A stretch of 47,246 nucleotides of DNA, taken from NCBI GenBank assembly GCA_964598225.1, contig CAZRBG010000044.1, positions 1 to 47,246 of the forward strand, given 5' to 3'. Positions within the stretch are counted from its first letter, which is position 1; each line of letters starts with the position of its first letter. Origin of the DNA: SG8-4 sp964598225 (lineage in GTDB: Bacteria; Planctomycetota; Phycisphaerae; Sedimentisphaerales; Anaerobacaceae). Under the pieces are notes generated by a model, which worked only from the letters and a program-made list of their open reading frames with translations, had not been told where the DNA came from and made no database searches. This document shows, piece after piece, positions 15,708-23,700 of this stretch. A program made the position numbers and the translations under genes.

Positions 15708-16655
15708 CTAAGATTTTGGCCGATTTGCGATGTACCAGTCTATCGTGGCCTTTAATCCTTCACCGAAAGGCATTTTGGCCTCGAAGCCGAAGTATTCCTT
15801 CGCTCTGGAAACGTCGAGGCACCGTCTGGGTTGGCCATCGGGCTGTGAGCTGTCCCAGCGGATTTCGCCGCTGAAACCGGTGAGCCGGGCAATCTTTTCG
15901 GCGAGGTCCTTTATTTTTATTTCAAAGCCGGCGCCGATGTTGACCGGCTCGGAACTGTTATAGTGCTCTGTTGCCAGCAGAATTCCCTCGGCGGCGTCGC
16001 CGGCGTAAAGGAATTCACGTGAGACTCTACCCGTACCCCAGCATACGATGTGGTCGGCGCCGCTTTCTTTGGCGTCCACGCATTTCTTTATCAGAGCCGG
16101 TATCACATGGCTGCTGGCGGGATCGAAATTGTCGCCCGGCCCGTAAAGATTCACCGGCAGCAGGAATATAGAATTGAATCCGTATTCTTCTCGATAGGCC
16201 TGAGATTGAACCAGAAGCATCTTCTTGGCCAGTCCGTAAGGGGCATTGGTTTCCTCTGGATAGCCGTTCCAGAGATCGTCTTCGCTGAACGGCACCGGCG
16301 CGAATTTAGGATACGCACAGACCGTCCCGAGCGCCACAAACTTCTCAATGTTCCGCAGCCTGGCCTGTTCGATAAGCTGAACGCCCATCATCAGGTTCTT
16401 GTAGAAAAACTCGCCCGGATGCTCGCGATTAGCACCGATGCCTCCGACCGCGGCCGCCAGATGAATGACAACGTCTGGATTCATGTCCTCATATATCCGG
16501 ACAATGTCGTTTATCTCGACCAGGTCGTAGTCCTCGATCTTCGGCACGAGAATATTCTTGCAGCCGCGGTTTTTCAGTCTCTCGGTGACGAAGCCGCCCA
16601 GAAAGCCGGCGCCGCCGGTAACAATAACTCGCCGATTCTCAAAGAAAGTGCTCAT
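15708..16655 (-). CDS. fcl: GDP-L-fucose synthase
   Basis: A 315-residue extended SDR. TGGAGFLGGFVTERL is the NAD(P)-binding loop, HLAAAVGGIGAN is the typical Fcl segment, and catalysis uses Ser/Thr in GTVCAYP and the YGLAKK Tyr-Lys pair. WGTGRVSREFLY near residue 200 is characteristic. It makes GDP-L-fucose from GDP-4-keto-6-deoxymannose by epimerisation and NADPH reduction. Its start overlaps the gmd stop by 4 bases (ATGA, 16652-16655), so the two steps are translationally coupled. Confidence 0.94.
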   Translation of the reverse strand: MSTFFENRRVIVTGGAGFLGGFVTERLKNRGCKNILVPKIEDYDLVEINDIVRIYEDMNPDVVIHLAAAVGGIGANREHPGEFFYKNLMMGVQLIEQARLRNIEKFVALGTVCAYPKFAPVPFSEDDLWNGYPEETNAPYGLAKKMLLVQSQAYREEYGFNSIFLLPVNLYGPGDNFDPASSHVIPALIKKCVDAKESGADHIVCWGTGRVSREFLYAGDAAEGILLATEHYNSSEPVNIGAGFEIKIKDLAEKIARLTGFSGEIRWDSSQPDGQPRRCLDVSRAKEYFGFEAKMPFGEGLKATIDWYIANRPKS

Positions 16656-17665
16656 ACCGTCGCCTCCTGGTGATCTTTAATAATCTTGCCGCACTTGGCG
16701 CTCTCCATGTCGGCATCGGCCATCATTCTTGCAAGACCTTTGAAATCCACTCTCGGTTTCCACTTTAGGGATTTTCTTGCCTTGGTCGCGTCGCCTTCGA
16801 GATAATCGACCTCGCTGGGCCTGAAATAGCGGGGGTCGATCTCAACGTATTTCCGCCAGTCTAATTCCAGGTAGCCGAAGACCTCCTCCACGAATTCTCT
16901 TACCGAATGCGTCTCTCCGGTAGCGACAACATAGTCGTCGGGCTCGTTCTGCTGGAGCATGAGCCACATTGCTTCGATGTAATCGCCTGCGAATCCCCAG
17001 TCCCGCTTGGCGTCGAGGTTGCCGAGGTAGAGCTTGTCCTGCAGGCCCAGTTTGATGCGTGTCGCCGCTCGCGTGATCTTTCTGGTAACAAACGTCTCGC
17101 CCCTCCTCGGAGATTCGTGATTGAACAAAATGCCGTTACACGCAAACAGATCATAAGCTTCGCGATAATTCACCGTCTGCCAGAAGCTGTATACCTTGGC
17201 GCAGCCGTAGGGGCTTCTCGGATAGAAAGGCGTATCTTCCGTCTGCGGTTTCTCGACAACCTTGCCGTACATTTCACTGCTCGAGGCCTGGTAAAATTTC
17301 GCGGGTTTCTCTGCGTTTCGGACCGCCTCCAGGAGCCTGAGCGTGCCGAGTGCGTCTGCATTGACAGTGTATATGGGCATGTCGAAGCTCACTCGCACGT
17401 GGCTCTGTGCCCCAAGGTTGTAGACCTCGTCCGGCTTGATGTAGTTTATTATTCTCGCCAGGTTGTTGCCGTCAGTCAAGTCGCCGTAGTCGAGCCTGAG
17501 TCGCGGGTGTTCGTGCAGGTCTCGATAAAGATGGTCGATCCTGCGGGTATTAAACGAGGAACTGCGCCGTATAACGCCCCAGACCTGGTAGCCTTTGTCC
17601 AGCAGAAACTCGGCAAGGTACGAGCCGTCCTGGCCGGTAATTCCGGTGATAAGTGCTTTCTTCAT
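16652..17665 (-). CDS. gmd: GDP-mannose 4,6-dehydratase
   Basis: A 337-residue SDR of normal Gmd length. ALITGITGQDGSYLAEFLL is the cofactor loop, RRSSSFNTRRIDHL the NADP-binding tetramer region, QASSSEMYGKV and YGCAKVYSFWQTVNYREAY carry the catalytic Ser/Thr-Glu-Tyr-Lys set, and RGETFVTRKITRA is a conserved Gmd segment. It converts GDP-mannose to GDP-4-keto-6-deoxymannose, the first step of de novo GDP-fucose (and GDP-rhamnose, perosamine) synthesis. The partner fcl directly after it points to fucose. Start follows the fkp stop by 12 bases. Confidence 0.95.
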   Translation of the reverse strand: MKKALITGITGQDGSYLAEFLLDKGYQVWGVIRRSSSFNTRRIDHLYRDLHEHPRLRLDYGDLTDGNNLARIINYIKPDEVYNLGAQSHVRVSFDMPIYTVNADALGTLRLLEAVRNAEKPAKFYQASSSEMYGKVVEKPQTEDTPFYPRSPYGCAKVYSFWQTVNYREAYDLFACNGILFNHESPRRGETFVTRKITRAATRIKLGLQDKLYLGNLDAKRDWGFAGDYIEAMWLMLQQNEPDDYVVATGETHSVREFVEEVFGYLELDWRKYVEIDPRYFRPSEVDYLEGDATKARKSLKWKPRVDFKGLARMMADADMESAKCGKIIKDHQEATV

Positions 17666-17677
17666 GTTATCTCGCTT

Positions 17678-20600
17678 TCAAGAAGTGGTTACTGTTAATC
17701 CCTCGTTACTGACATCAAAATGAAAGAATCTCGCCCGGTCGTTGGGCGGCTCTGCGACGAGCATTTTTCTCACAGCGGCGGCATCGGCAGCGGATTTGCA
17801 AATCATCAACATGAAACCTCCCCCGCCGGCGCCGAGTAACTTGCCGCCGTATATATAAGGGCCGACTCGCTCGAACAATGATTCGATCTCATCGTTCGTG
17901 GAGTTCGGATCGAGTTGCTTGTTGAGTCGCCAGGCGGCGTCGATGAGACGGCCGAAGGCTGGGATGTCTTTGCAGACGAGCGATTGTGTCACCTGCTCGG
18001 CCACGTTACGTATCTGTTCTAACGTTGTCATTGTGGCTCGATGTCGATTTAGACTCCTTCCCACGACCTGCTGGAGGATGTTCTTGGCCAGCCTCGTCAC
18101 GCCGGTGTAATAGAGCAAACTTAGGCCGCCGTTAATTTTCGGGTCCAGAATGTCCGGCAGCACGTGGTGGATTCGCGCATCGGGAACGAATCCCGGTTTA
18201 GTGATGACCATTTTGACGCCGTCGACAGCGCCGCCGATCTGGTCCTGCCAGCCACCGCCGGTCGTCAATGCCTGTTCCAGACGAAGTACGCTGTAAAACA
18301 GCTCACGCTGCGTCAGCTCGGCTCCTGTCGCTCGCTGAATTGCCGCGATTATCACGGCTCCCATAATGCTCGACGTTCCCAGGCCGCTTCCTTTTGGGAT
18401 GGCCGCAAGCGTTGTTAGCTCGATCCCGCCGCCGAATTGTTCCAGTGCTTTTTTCAAACTGGTTTTGCTGCCCTCTGCTTGGTTTTGTGGCGACAGGCAG
18501 GTAAGAGCAAGGGCGGCCTTTGCAAGCGCGAAGCTGCTGGTTGCTTCACGGTAGTCCAGAAGCTCATCGAAAGTAGTAATTTCAAGGCGAACGCCGAGGT
18601 CTATTGAGCTGATGCGTATGACCGGCTCATCGATCACGCGTGCGTACGCCTGGATCGGCGGCTGACCATTAAGGTTGACCGCGGCGTTAACCACGCAGCC
18701 GCCGTTCTCGAGCGAGTAGGGCGGTGTATCCGTCCAGCCGCCTCCGAAATCGAGCCGGGCCGGGGCGCGCGCCCAGACGATCTCGTCACTCCGTAATACA
18801 CTAACGGCGGAGGTCCGCTTGCCGGCGCCTCCGGAAACGATGGCTTTTTCCAGACCTTCGAATGCGACAGTCCGCGCCCGGCCGGACCATTCGAGGATTG
18901 AGATATCTTGTTTCAATGCCAGTCCGAGCGATTTCAGCCAGTCGGTTTGTGCGGGAGTGAGTTGCTTGGCGACATTCGGCAGAACCGCCGACAGCGGCCG
19001 GTCGTCCTGCTGATAGATTTCCGTAAGGGCGGAACCGAGAGTATGGACAATTCGGGGCAAAACGAGACATTCGAGGCTCCCTTCGGCGCTGTTTCTGGAA
19101 TACCAGTGGGCCTGTGCCAGAATCGCCGACACCCATCCGCACAGATCGCAGGTATTCTCAAGAAGGTGAGCCAATTCGGCGCTGGAGAATCCGCTTTCGG
19201 GGTGAAATATATGCGCGAGAGATTGGCGGATAATCGTAGCGCGAATTTGGTCGCGGCGCTGATAAAAGCCGCTGTGGTCGGCCAGGGCCAGAATTTGCTT
19301 GAGGTTGTACTTGTCCGCCTCGCGCCACGCTCGGGCCTGCTCTCTTGTAGCGCCGGCCGGATCGAACATCCACAGCCATTCTTTATATTCGGCACGAGTC
19401 TGGACCGCCGGGAAGACCTTTGCGTTCCAGATGCTCCGGTCGCTCTCGGATATATCCGGATCCCAGATTTCCTCCGGCCCGGCTTCAATGGCTTTGAGCC
19501 ATTCGAAGATATCGAGTCCACAAAAACTGCCGCCCCTGTCGACGGGTTCTTTGAACGTGTCGTCGATGCCGTAACAGCGTACGAACCAGACTTCCCCGCC
19601 CTTGCTGCTTCGTCCTCTGATTACGTCGAGACAAGACCTTGCCGGCAGGCTGATCGGCTCCTCGACGTCAACCCCGACGACGACGTTCTCGCCGCCTAAA
19701 GTAAGGCTCGAGCTTACGCGACAGCCCTCTATCCAGGAAGACCTTCCTCTGACTGCCCCCTCTTGTGAAATCTCGTTGTTGATATCGAGAAATGTTTGCA
19801 GGTTCGCTGCTCCTCGGTCCTCCTGGAGCAATCTGATGCCGCTGCTGATCAGCGCTCTGCTGGTGCCGAAATCCAGAAAATCGCAGTGCCTGAGAAGATT
19901 CATGCTGAAGGGCACTTCCGAAACGGCGTCGAAGAGTTCATCCAGCAGCAACCCGCTCCATTTCGAGCCGCTGTTCCATGCCGACTCTTTATGCGATGAC
20001 TTCGAGGCCTGCAGGCCCATCGCACAGCATATCTCGCGATAGAAATCCAGGCCGTGCTCGATAACCGCTTCGCCCATCGGCCCGTTCAGGGCGAGCGTTC
20101 CGGAGTCATCGGCCGATGCACCGAAGACTTCGAGCATCATGGCGGCGGTTTTTGCATCGAAATTCATTACTCCTATATCGAGACAACTCTGGCCGTAAGC
20201 GTCTATAGCTCCTTTTTCTTCCTGCTCTTTTATCGATGGCTTTTGCAGATAAAGCCTCACTTCGTCTTTCTGTCCCGCGCAGAAGACGCCGTGCCTGCTT
20301 GCCTGCTCGGGCAATGCGTAACAGGCAAGGCCGGTTATGCCGCGGTCGGCAAATCGCACTCCGGATGGATCGAATCTCAGCAGTACGTCGCCCGATGTTA
20401 TCAATACCTGACCTGCGCCGCCGGCCGGTTGGGCAATGGCAAGGTATGTGGGTAACAGACGGTCGAACAAACCAGCCGGTATCGCCGTGTCGTTCCAGGA
20501 CGGGACGGGAACGAATATTTTGCCGCAGGGGGCATAAGAGGGCAGCCGCTTCGAATCACCTCCGGCGTGAAGGATAAGTATTCGCAAATTCCGAAGTATC

Positions 20601-20863
20601 TGTTCCCAGGCATGCGGGCCATTTATCTTTGGTTCCTGCTCGATATGCCGGTTGAGCACCTCTATCAGGCAATAGAGCGTGCTGCCTCCGCTGCCGATCC
20701 TCTTTCCACCGGGATCGGCAACGACAAGCGCATTACGTACGTAGCTCAGAAGTCCCAGTTGCTGACGGACTTCAAGTTGAGACTGATATGCTTCTGCCTG
20801 AGCGTCATTCGACGCGGTAACTATCAGATAATCCCACTGGCTTAATTTTGTCTGCGTATTCAT
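17678..20863 (-). CDS. fkp: Bifunctional L-fucokinase / L-fucose-1-phosphate guanylyltransferase
   Basis: A 1061-residue protein of the Fkp/FKGP family, close to the plant enzyme in length. The N-terminal pyrophosphorylase half has a GSGGST loop near residue 57 and LHAGGDSKRLPSYAPCGK near 95-111. The C-terminal half is a GHMP kinase with RAPARLDFGGGWTDTPPYS near 697, GSGLGTSSIMGA near 825 (ATP loop) and GAGGGGFMLMI near the end. Fkp phosphorylates free L-fucose and then makes GDP-L-fucose, the salvage route. Here it is in one operon with the de novo pair gmd-fcl, so the cell can feed the same product from scavenged fucose or from mannose. Confidence 0.94.
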   Translation of the reverse strand: MNTQTKLSQWDYLIVTASNDAQAEAYQSQLEVRQQLGLLSYVRNALVVADPGGKRIGSGGSTLYCLIEVLNRHIEQEPKINGPHAWEQILRNLRILILHAGGDSKRLPSYAPCGKIFVPVPSWNDTAIPAGLFDRLLPTYLAIAQPAGGAGQVLITSGDVLLRFDPSGVRFADRGITGLACYALPEQASRHGVFCAGQKDEVRLYLQKPSIKEQEEKGAIDAYGQSCLDIGVMNFDAKTAAMMLEVFGASADDSGTLALNGPMGEAVIEHGLDFYREICCAMGLQASKSSHKESAWNSGSKWSGLLLDELFDAVSEVPFSMNLLRHCDFLDFGTSRALISSGIRLLQEDRGAANLQTFLDINNEISQEGAVRGRSSWIEGCRVSSSLTLGGENVVVGVDVEEPISLPARSCLDVIRGRSSKGGEVWFVRCYGIDDTFKEPVDRGGSFCGLDIFEWLKAIEAGPEEIWDPDISESDRSIWNAKVFPAVQTRAEYKEWLWMFDPAGATREQARAWREADKYNLKQILALADHSGFYQRRDQIRATIIRQSLAHIFHPESGFSSAELAHLLENTCDLCGWVSAILAQAHWYSRNSAEGSLECLVLPRIVHTLGSALTEIYQQDDRPLSAVLPNVAKQLTPAQTDWLKSLGLALKQDISILEWSGRARTVAFEGLEKAIVSGGAGKRTSAVSVLRSDEIVWARAPARLDFGGGWTDTPPYSLENGGCVVNAAVNLNGQPPIQAYARVIDEPVIRISSIDLGVRLEITTFDELLDYREATSSFALAKAALALTCLSPQNQAEGSKTSLKKALEQFGGGIELTTLAAIPKGSGLGTSSIMGAVIIAAIQRATGAELTQRELFYSVLRLEQALTTGGGWQDQIGGAVDGVKMVITKPGFVPDARIHHVLPDILDPKINGGLSLLYYTGVTRLAKNILQQVVGRSLNRHRATMTTLEQIRNVAEQVTQSLVCKDIPAFGRLIDAAWRLNKQLDPNSTNDEIESLFERVGPYIYGGKLLGAGGGGFMLMICKSAADAAAVRKMLVAEPPNDRARFFHFDVSNEGLTVTTS

Positions 20864-20875
20864 GATAGATTGTTT

Positions 20876-20929
20876 GTAGTGTGCCCGTAAGAGCGTTTAA
20901 GAAAAACGCCTTACGGCGTCACTACGAAC
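20876..20929. repeat. 54-bp palindromic repeat, copy A (overlaps an epimerase stop)
   Basis: Outer arms GTAGTG/CACTAC, inner arms CCGTAAG/CTTACGG and GCGTTT/AAAACGC can fold into one long hairpin. It matches 47 of 54 bases of 31230-31283. Positions 20922-20929 are also the last codons and the stop of the epimerase gene, so the repeat supplies the end of that protein. Confidence 0.8.
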
Positions 20930-21881
20930 TGAAACTCTCCACGATTTTTCGTAGGACCTGATCCAGACTTGTACCGGATTGCCAGCCGACGGCTTGTCTT
21001 ATCCGTTCGATGCACGGCACTCGCCGCATCATGTCCTCGATGGGCCTGCCGTAGGCGGTCTCGTACGGCACAAATTTTTTCTCGCTCTTACTGCCGGTTA
21101 TTTCGATGATCTTGTCGGCGAGCGCTTCGATTGAGATCTCTTCGTTCGAACCGACGTTGTAGACTCTGCCGGTTGTTTCGTCGCTGTTCATCAACCTGAT
21201 GACCGCTTCGACGACATCTCCGACGTAACAGAAACACCGCGTCTGCTTGCCGGTGCCGTATATAGTTACAGGTTCATTCTCCAGTGCCATCCGGACGAAT
21301 CGCGGCACCACCATGCCGTATTGGCCCGTCTGTCTCGGTCCGATTGTGTTGAAGAACCTGGCGATAACCACTCCCAAGCCGTATTGCTGGTAGAAAGCCA
21401 GTCCGAGGAATTCGTCTATCGCCTTGCTGCACGCATACGACCAGCGCGGCATGCTGGTGCTGCCGAGTACAATGTTGTCCTCTTCGCTGAACGGCACGTC
21501 TTCGTTTTTGCCATAGACCTCGCTGCTGGATGCTATAAGGATTTTTTGGCCGAACTTGTTGGCGATGTCCAGAACCGTTTCGGTGCCACCGATGTTCGTT
21601 TCGATTGTGTGAACCGGGTCCTCAGCTATAAGCCTGACGCCGACAGCCGCCGCCAGATGAAAAATCAGGTCGCATCGTTCTGTCAGCGGCTCCATCAATT
21701 CAACGTTGCGAATATCGCCTTCGATAAACTCGAAATCGGCGTGCTTCCTGATGTCGTCAATGTTCTTCAGGCTACCTGAGCTGAGATTGTCTATAACGGC
21801 AACCTGATTTCCGTCATTGAGCAGCCTTTCGGCCAGATGAGAGCCGATAAAGCCAGCTCCGCCGGTAACTAATACTTTCAT
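20922..21881 (-). CDS. NAD-dependent sugar-nucleotide epimerase/dehydratase
   Basis: A 319-residue extended SDR: VTGGAGFIGSHLAERLL at the start, DNLSSG for cofactor ribose, catalytic SSSEVYGK and YACSKAIDEF, then RFFNTIGPRQTGQYGMVVPRF and KQTRCFCYVGDVVEA. The latter two segments are typical of UDP-glucuronate decarboxylase/UDP-glucose 4-epimerase relatives. The substrate is not certain. It heads the minus-strand operon with fkp, gmd, fcl and a GT4 enzyme, which suggests a role in supplying another nucleotide sugar for the same glycan. The final residues (FSS, then TAG) run into a palindromic repeat at 20876-20929. Confidence 0.85.
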   Translation of the reverse strand: MKVLVTGGAGFIGSHLAERLLNDGNQVAVIDNLSSGSLKNIDDIRKHADFEFIEGDIRNVELMEPLTERCDLIFHLAAAVGVRLIAEDPVHTIETNIGGTETVLDIANKFGQKILIASSSEVYGKNEDVPFSEEDNIVLGSTSMPRWSYACSKAIDEFLGLAFYQQYGLGVVIARFFNTIGPRQTGQYGMVVPRFVRMALENEPVTIYGTGKQTRCFCYVGDVVEAVIRLMNSDETTGRVYNVGSNEEISIEALADKIIEITGSKSEKKFVPYETAYGRPIEDMMRRVPCIERIRQAVGWQSGTSLDQVLRKIVESFSS

Positions 21882-22199
21882 ATCGACTCCGATGAATTAA
21901 CGTTTCTCAGCAAGAATAGCCACCATCGAGCGACTGTCAACAGCGAAGTGCGTGAATAGACTCCGCCCCGGCTGGCTGCACACAAAACCTTTGTGGCATC
22001 GCTATAAACAGCGCAATGATGGCGACATTGTATTTCTCAGGATCACACACGCTTATCTTGCGCAAAATCGGTATTTTCGTGCGACCGATAATAAGCGGTC
22101 CGATCACGTGTTCTTCTACCGTCTAAGTATCGTCAAACAAAGAACATAGCTTTAACAAGGACGGACGCCCGGGATGACAAAAGGTTAGTTCTTTATGTT

Positions 22200-22284
22200 A
22201 TTGCGAGCGAAGCAATCTCAAATGCGACGAGATATCTTCCTGTTTTCGGGATCGAGATTGCCCGGGCCATCCAGATATCGCAAT
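22200..22284. repeat. Intergenic nested inverted repeat
   Basis: Outer arms ATTGCGA (22200-22206) and TCGCAAT (22278-22284); inner arms GCAATCTC (22212-22219) and GAGATTGC (22254-22261). The arrangement looks like a dispersed intergenic palindromic element. It lies in the 421-base gap 21882-22302, where I see no gene; the rest of the gap is unremarkable, though it may hold the promoter of the fucose operon. Confidence 0.55.
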
Positions 22285-22302
22285 GACAACGCGGCCGGTT
22301 TT

Positions 22303-23103
22303 TTACCCGTAATACGTGCAGTATGTCTTGTCCGTTTCCCAGATAGTTACGCGATGAAGCGAAGTATCTCTGAATTTATCGGCGAGCCTGTTCCATGCGA
22401 AAGCCGCGATATTCTCGATGGTGGGATTGGTCTTGTTGAAATACCCGACGTCCGCGTTAAGATTCTTGTGGTCGAGCAGATTTATAAGCTCGTTGTCCAC
22501 GGTTTTCTCGAAATCTCCAATGCGAAAATCACCTCTCGTTGCCGGCATCTTTATCTCGACCTCGACCACATAATTGTGCCCGTGGCCGGTGGGGTTCGCA
22601 CATTTGCCGAATACGTCGAAATTCTTGTGCTCGGAAAAATCGTCGTTCCAGAGCTTATGCATCGCGGCGAATTCGAACTTCTCACAGAAATAAACCATTT
22701 CCACATCCTCTGAATTAATGGCGATTTTTCTGAAGGGATTGAGTTTCAAAGTCAACTTATTGAGCCTGGCGTCGCTGAATTTATCGGACAAACGCTTCCA
22801 TGCCGATCTCAAAAGATCGACCAGTACGTAAAGCTCGACGTGTCGAGCGCTTTGAAAACCCTGCCTTATGCGCTCGGCAAAAACCGGTACGACAAATTCG
22901 CGAACGTTTCTGTCGATTTCGGCTGCGTTTATGATAAAGCCCGTTTCGGGCGCCCTGTTTCCGAGAATCTCAACCGATAACTCCAGAAATATCGCTAAGC
23001 CCTCACCGGCCGGCTTTGACGCAAAAGAATTGGAACCCGTGCAATCCTCCGAGAGAAAAGGATTTATAGAAAATCGCACCTGTCTGGCCAGCTTGTGCAT
23101 CAT
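22303..23103 (-). CDS. Tandem 6-pyruvoyl-tetrahydropterin synthase/QueD-fold protein, N-terminal domain degenerate
   Basis: A 266-residue protein from ATG 23103 (ATGA overlap with folE). The C-terminal domain (about 138-266) is a complete PTPS/QueD: His149 (AAMHKLW), CANPTGHGHNY with Cys168, His174 and His176 as zinc and catalytic residues, and LLDHKNLN with Asp211-His212. CxNPxGHGHNY is closer to animal PTPS than to E. coli QueD (CxxxHGH). Residues about 5-135 align with the same fold (SKPAGEGLAIFLELSVEI against ANPTGHGHNYVVEVEIKM, and AWKRLSDKFSD against AWNRLADKFRD) but lack every zinc His and the DH pair. It probably uses dihydroneopterin triphosphate from FolE, for queuosine or a pterin; which one is unclear. 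Confidence 0.85.
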   Translation of the reverse strand: MMHKLARQVRFSINPFLSEDCTGSNSFASKPAGEGLAIFLELSVEILGNRAPETGFIINAAEIDRNVREFVVPVFAERIRQGFQSARHVELYVLVDLLRSAWKRLSDKFSDARLNKLTLKLNPFRKIAINSEDVEMVYFCEKFEFAAMHKLWNDDFSEHKNFDVFGKCANPTGHGHNYVVEVEIKMPATRGDFRIGDFEKTVDNELINLLDHKNLNADVGYFNKTNPTIENIAAFAWNRLADKFRDTSLHRVTIWETDKTYCTYYG

Positions 23104-23675
23104 TTGTGCATCAGGCTCATTATCTCGCTTCGGCTCCTTGGGTCGCGCTTGAATATCCCGCGAAGGGCCGAAGTGACCATCGTCGAGCCGGGCTTTTTTA
23201 TGCCGCGAATGGTCATGCAACTGTGCGAGGCTTCGAGCACAACCGCAACACCTTGCGATTTCAGGCTGGTCATTATGAAATCGGCGATCTGATACGTAAG
23301 CCTCTCCTGGGTTTGGAGCCGGTGAGCGAAAGAATCCACGATTCGAGCGAGTTTGCTGACGCCGAGCACCGACCCCGAGGGCAGATATGCCACGTGGGCC
23401 GAACCGATAAACGGCATCATGTGATGTTCGCAGACGCTGTAGAAAGGGATATCGCGCAGCAGGACGATTTCCTCATAATTCTCGGTGAAGACCCTGCGAA
23501 GGTGCTCGCCGGGATCTTCCCTCATGCCGCCGAGCAGCTCGGCATACATCCTCGCCACTCGGTCGGGCGTATCCTTTAGCCCTTCCCGCTCGACGTCTTC
23601 GCCGACCGCCAGCAGGATTTCCCTGACCGCCTTCTTTATCCTCTCGGAATCTATCGGTTTGTGTTCTTTCGTCAT
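23100..23675 (-). CDS. folE: GTP cyclohydrolase I
   Basis: A 191-residue protein from ATG 23675; the frame extends to 23729 but would overlap pepA. It has the FolE core: DTPDRVARMYAEL, PFYSVCEHHMMPFIG with the Cys and His zinc ligands, GSVLGVSKLARIVD, RLQTQERLTYQIAD, and EASHSCMTIRGIKKPGSTMVTSALRG with the second Cys. FolE turns GTP into 7,8-dihydroneopterin triphosphate, the entry point of folate, biopterin and queuosine routes. Its stop overlaps the start of the PTPS-fold gene (ATGA), tying the two steps. Confidence 0.95.
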   Translation of the reverse strand: MTKEHKPIDSERIKKAVREILLAVGEDVEREGLKDTPDRVARMYAELLGGMREDPGEHLRRVFTENYEEIVLLRDIPFYSVCEHHMMPFIGSAHVAYLPSGSVLGVSKLARIVDSFAHRLQTQERLTYQIADFIMTSLKSQGVAVVLEASHSCMTIRGIKKPGSTMVTSALRGIFKRDPRSRSEIMSLMHK

Positions 23676-23700
23676 ATTGCTCGCTTGTGCTTGCCCGTCA

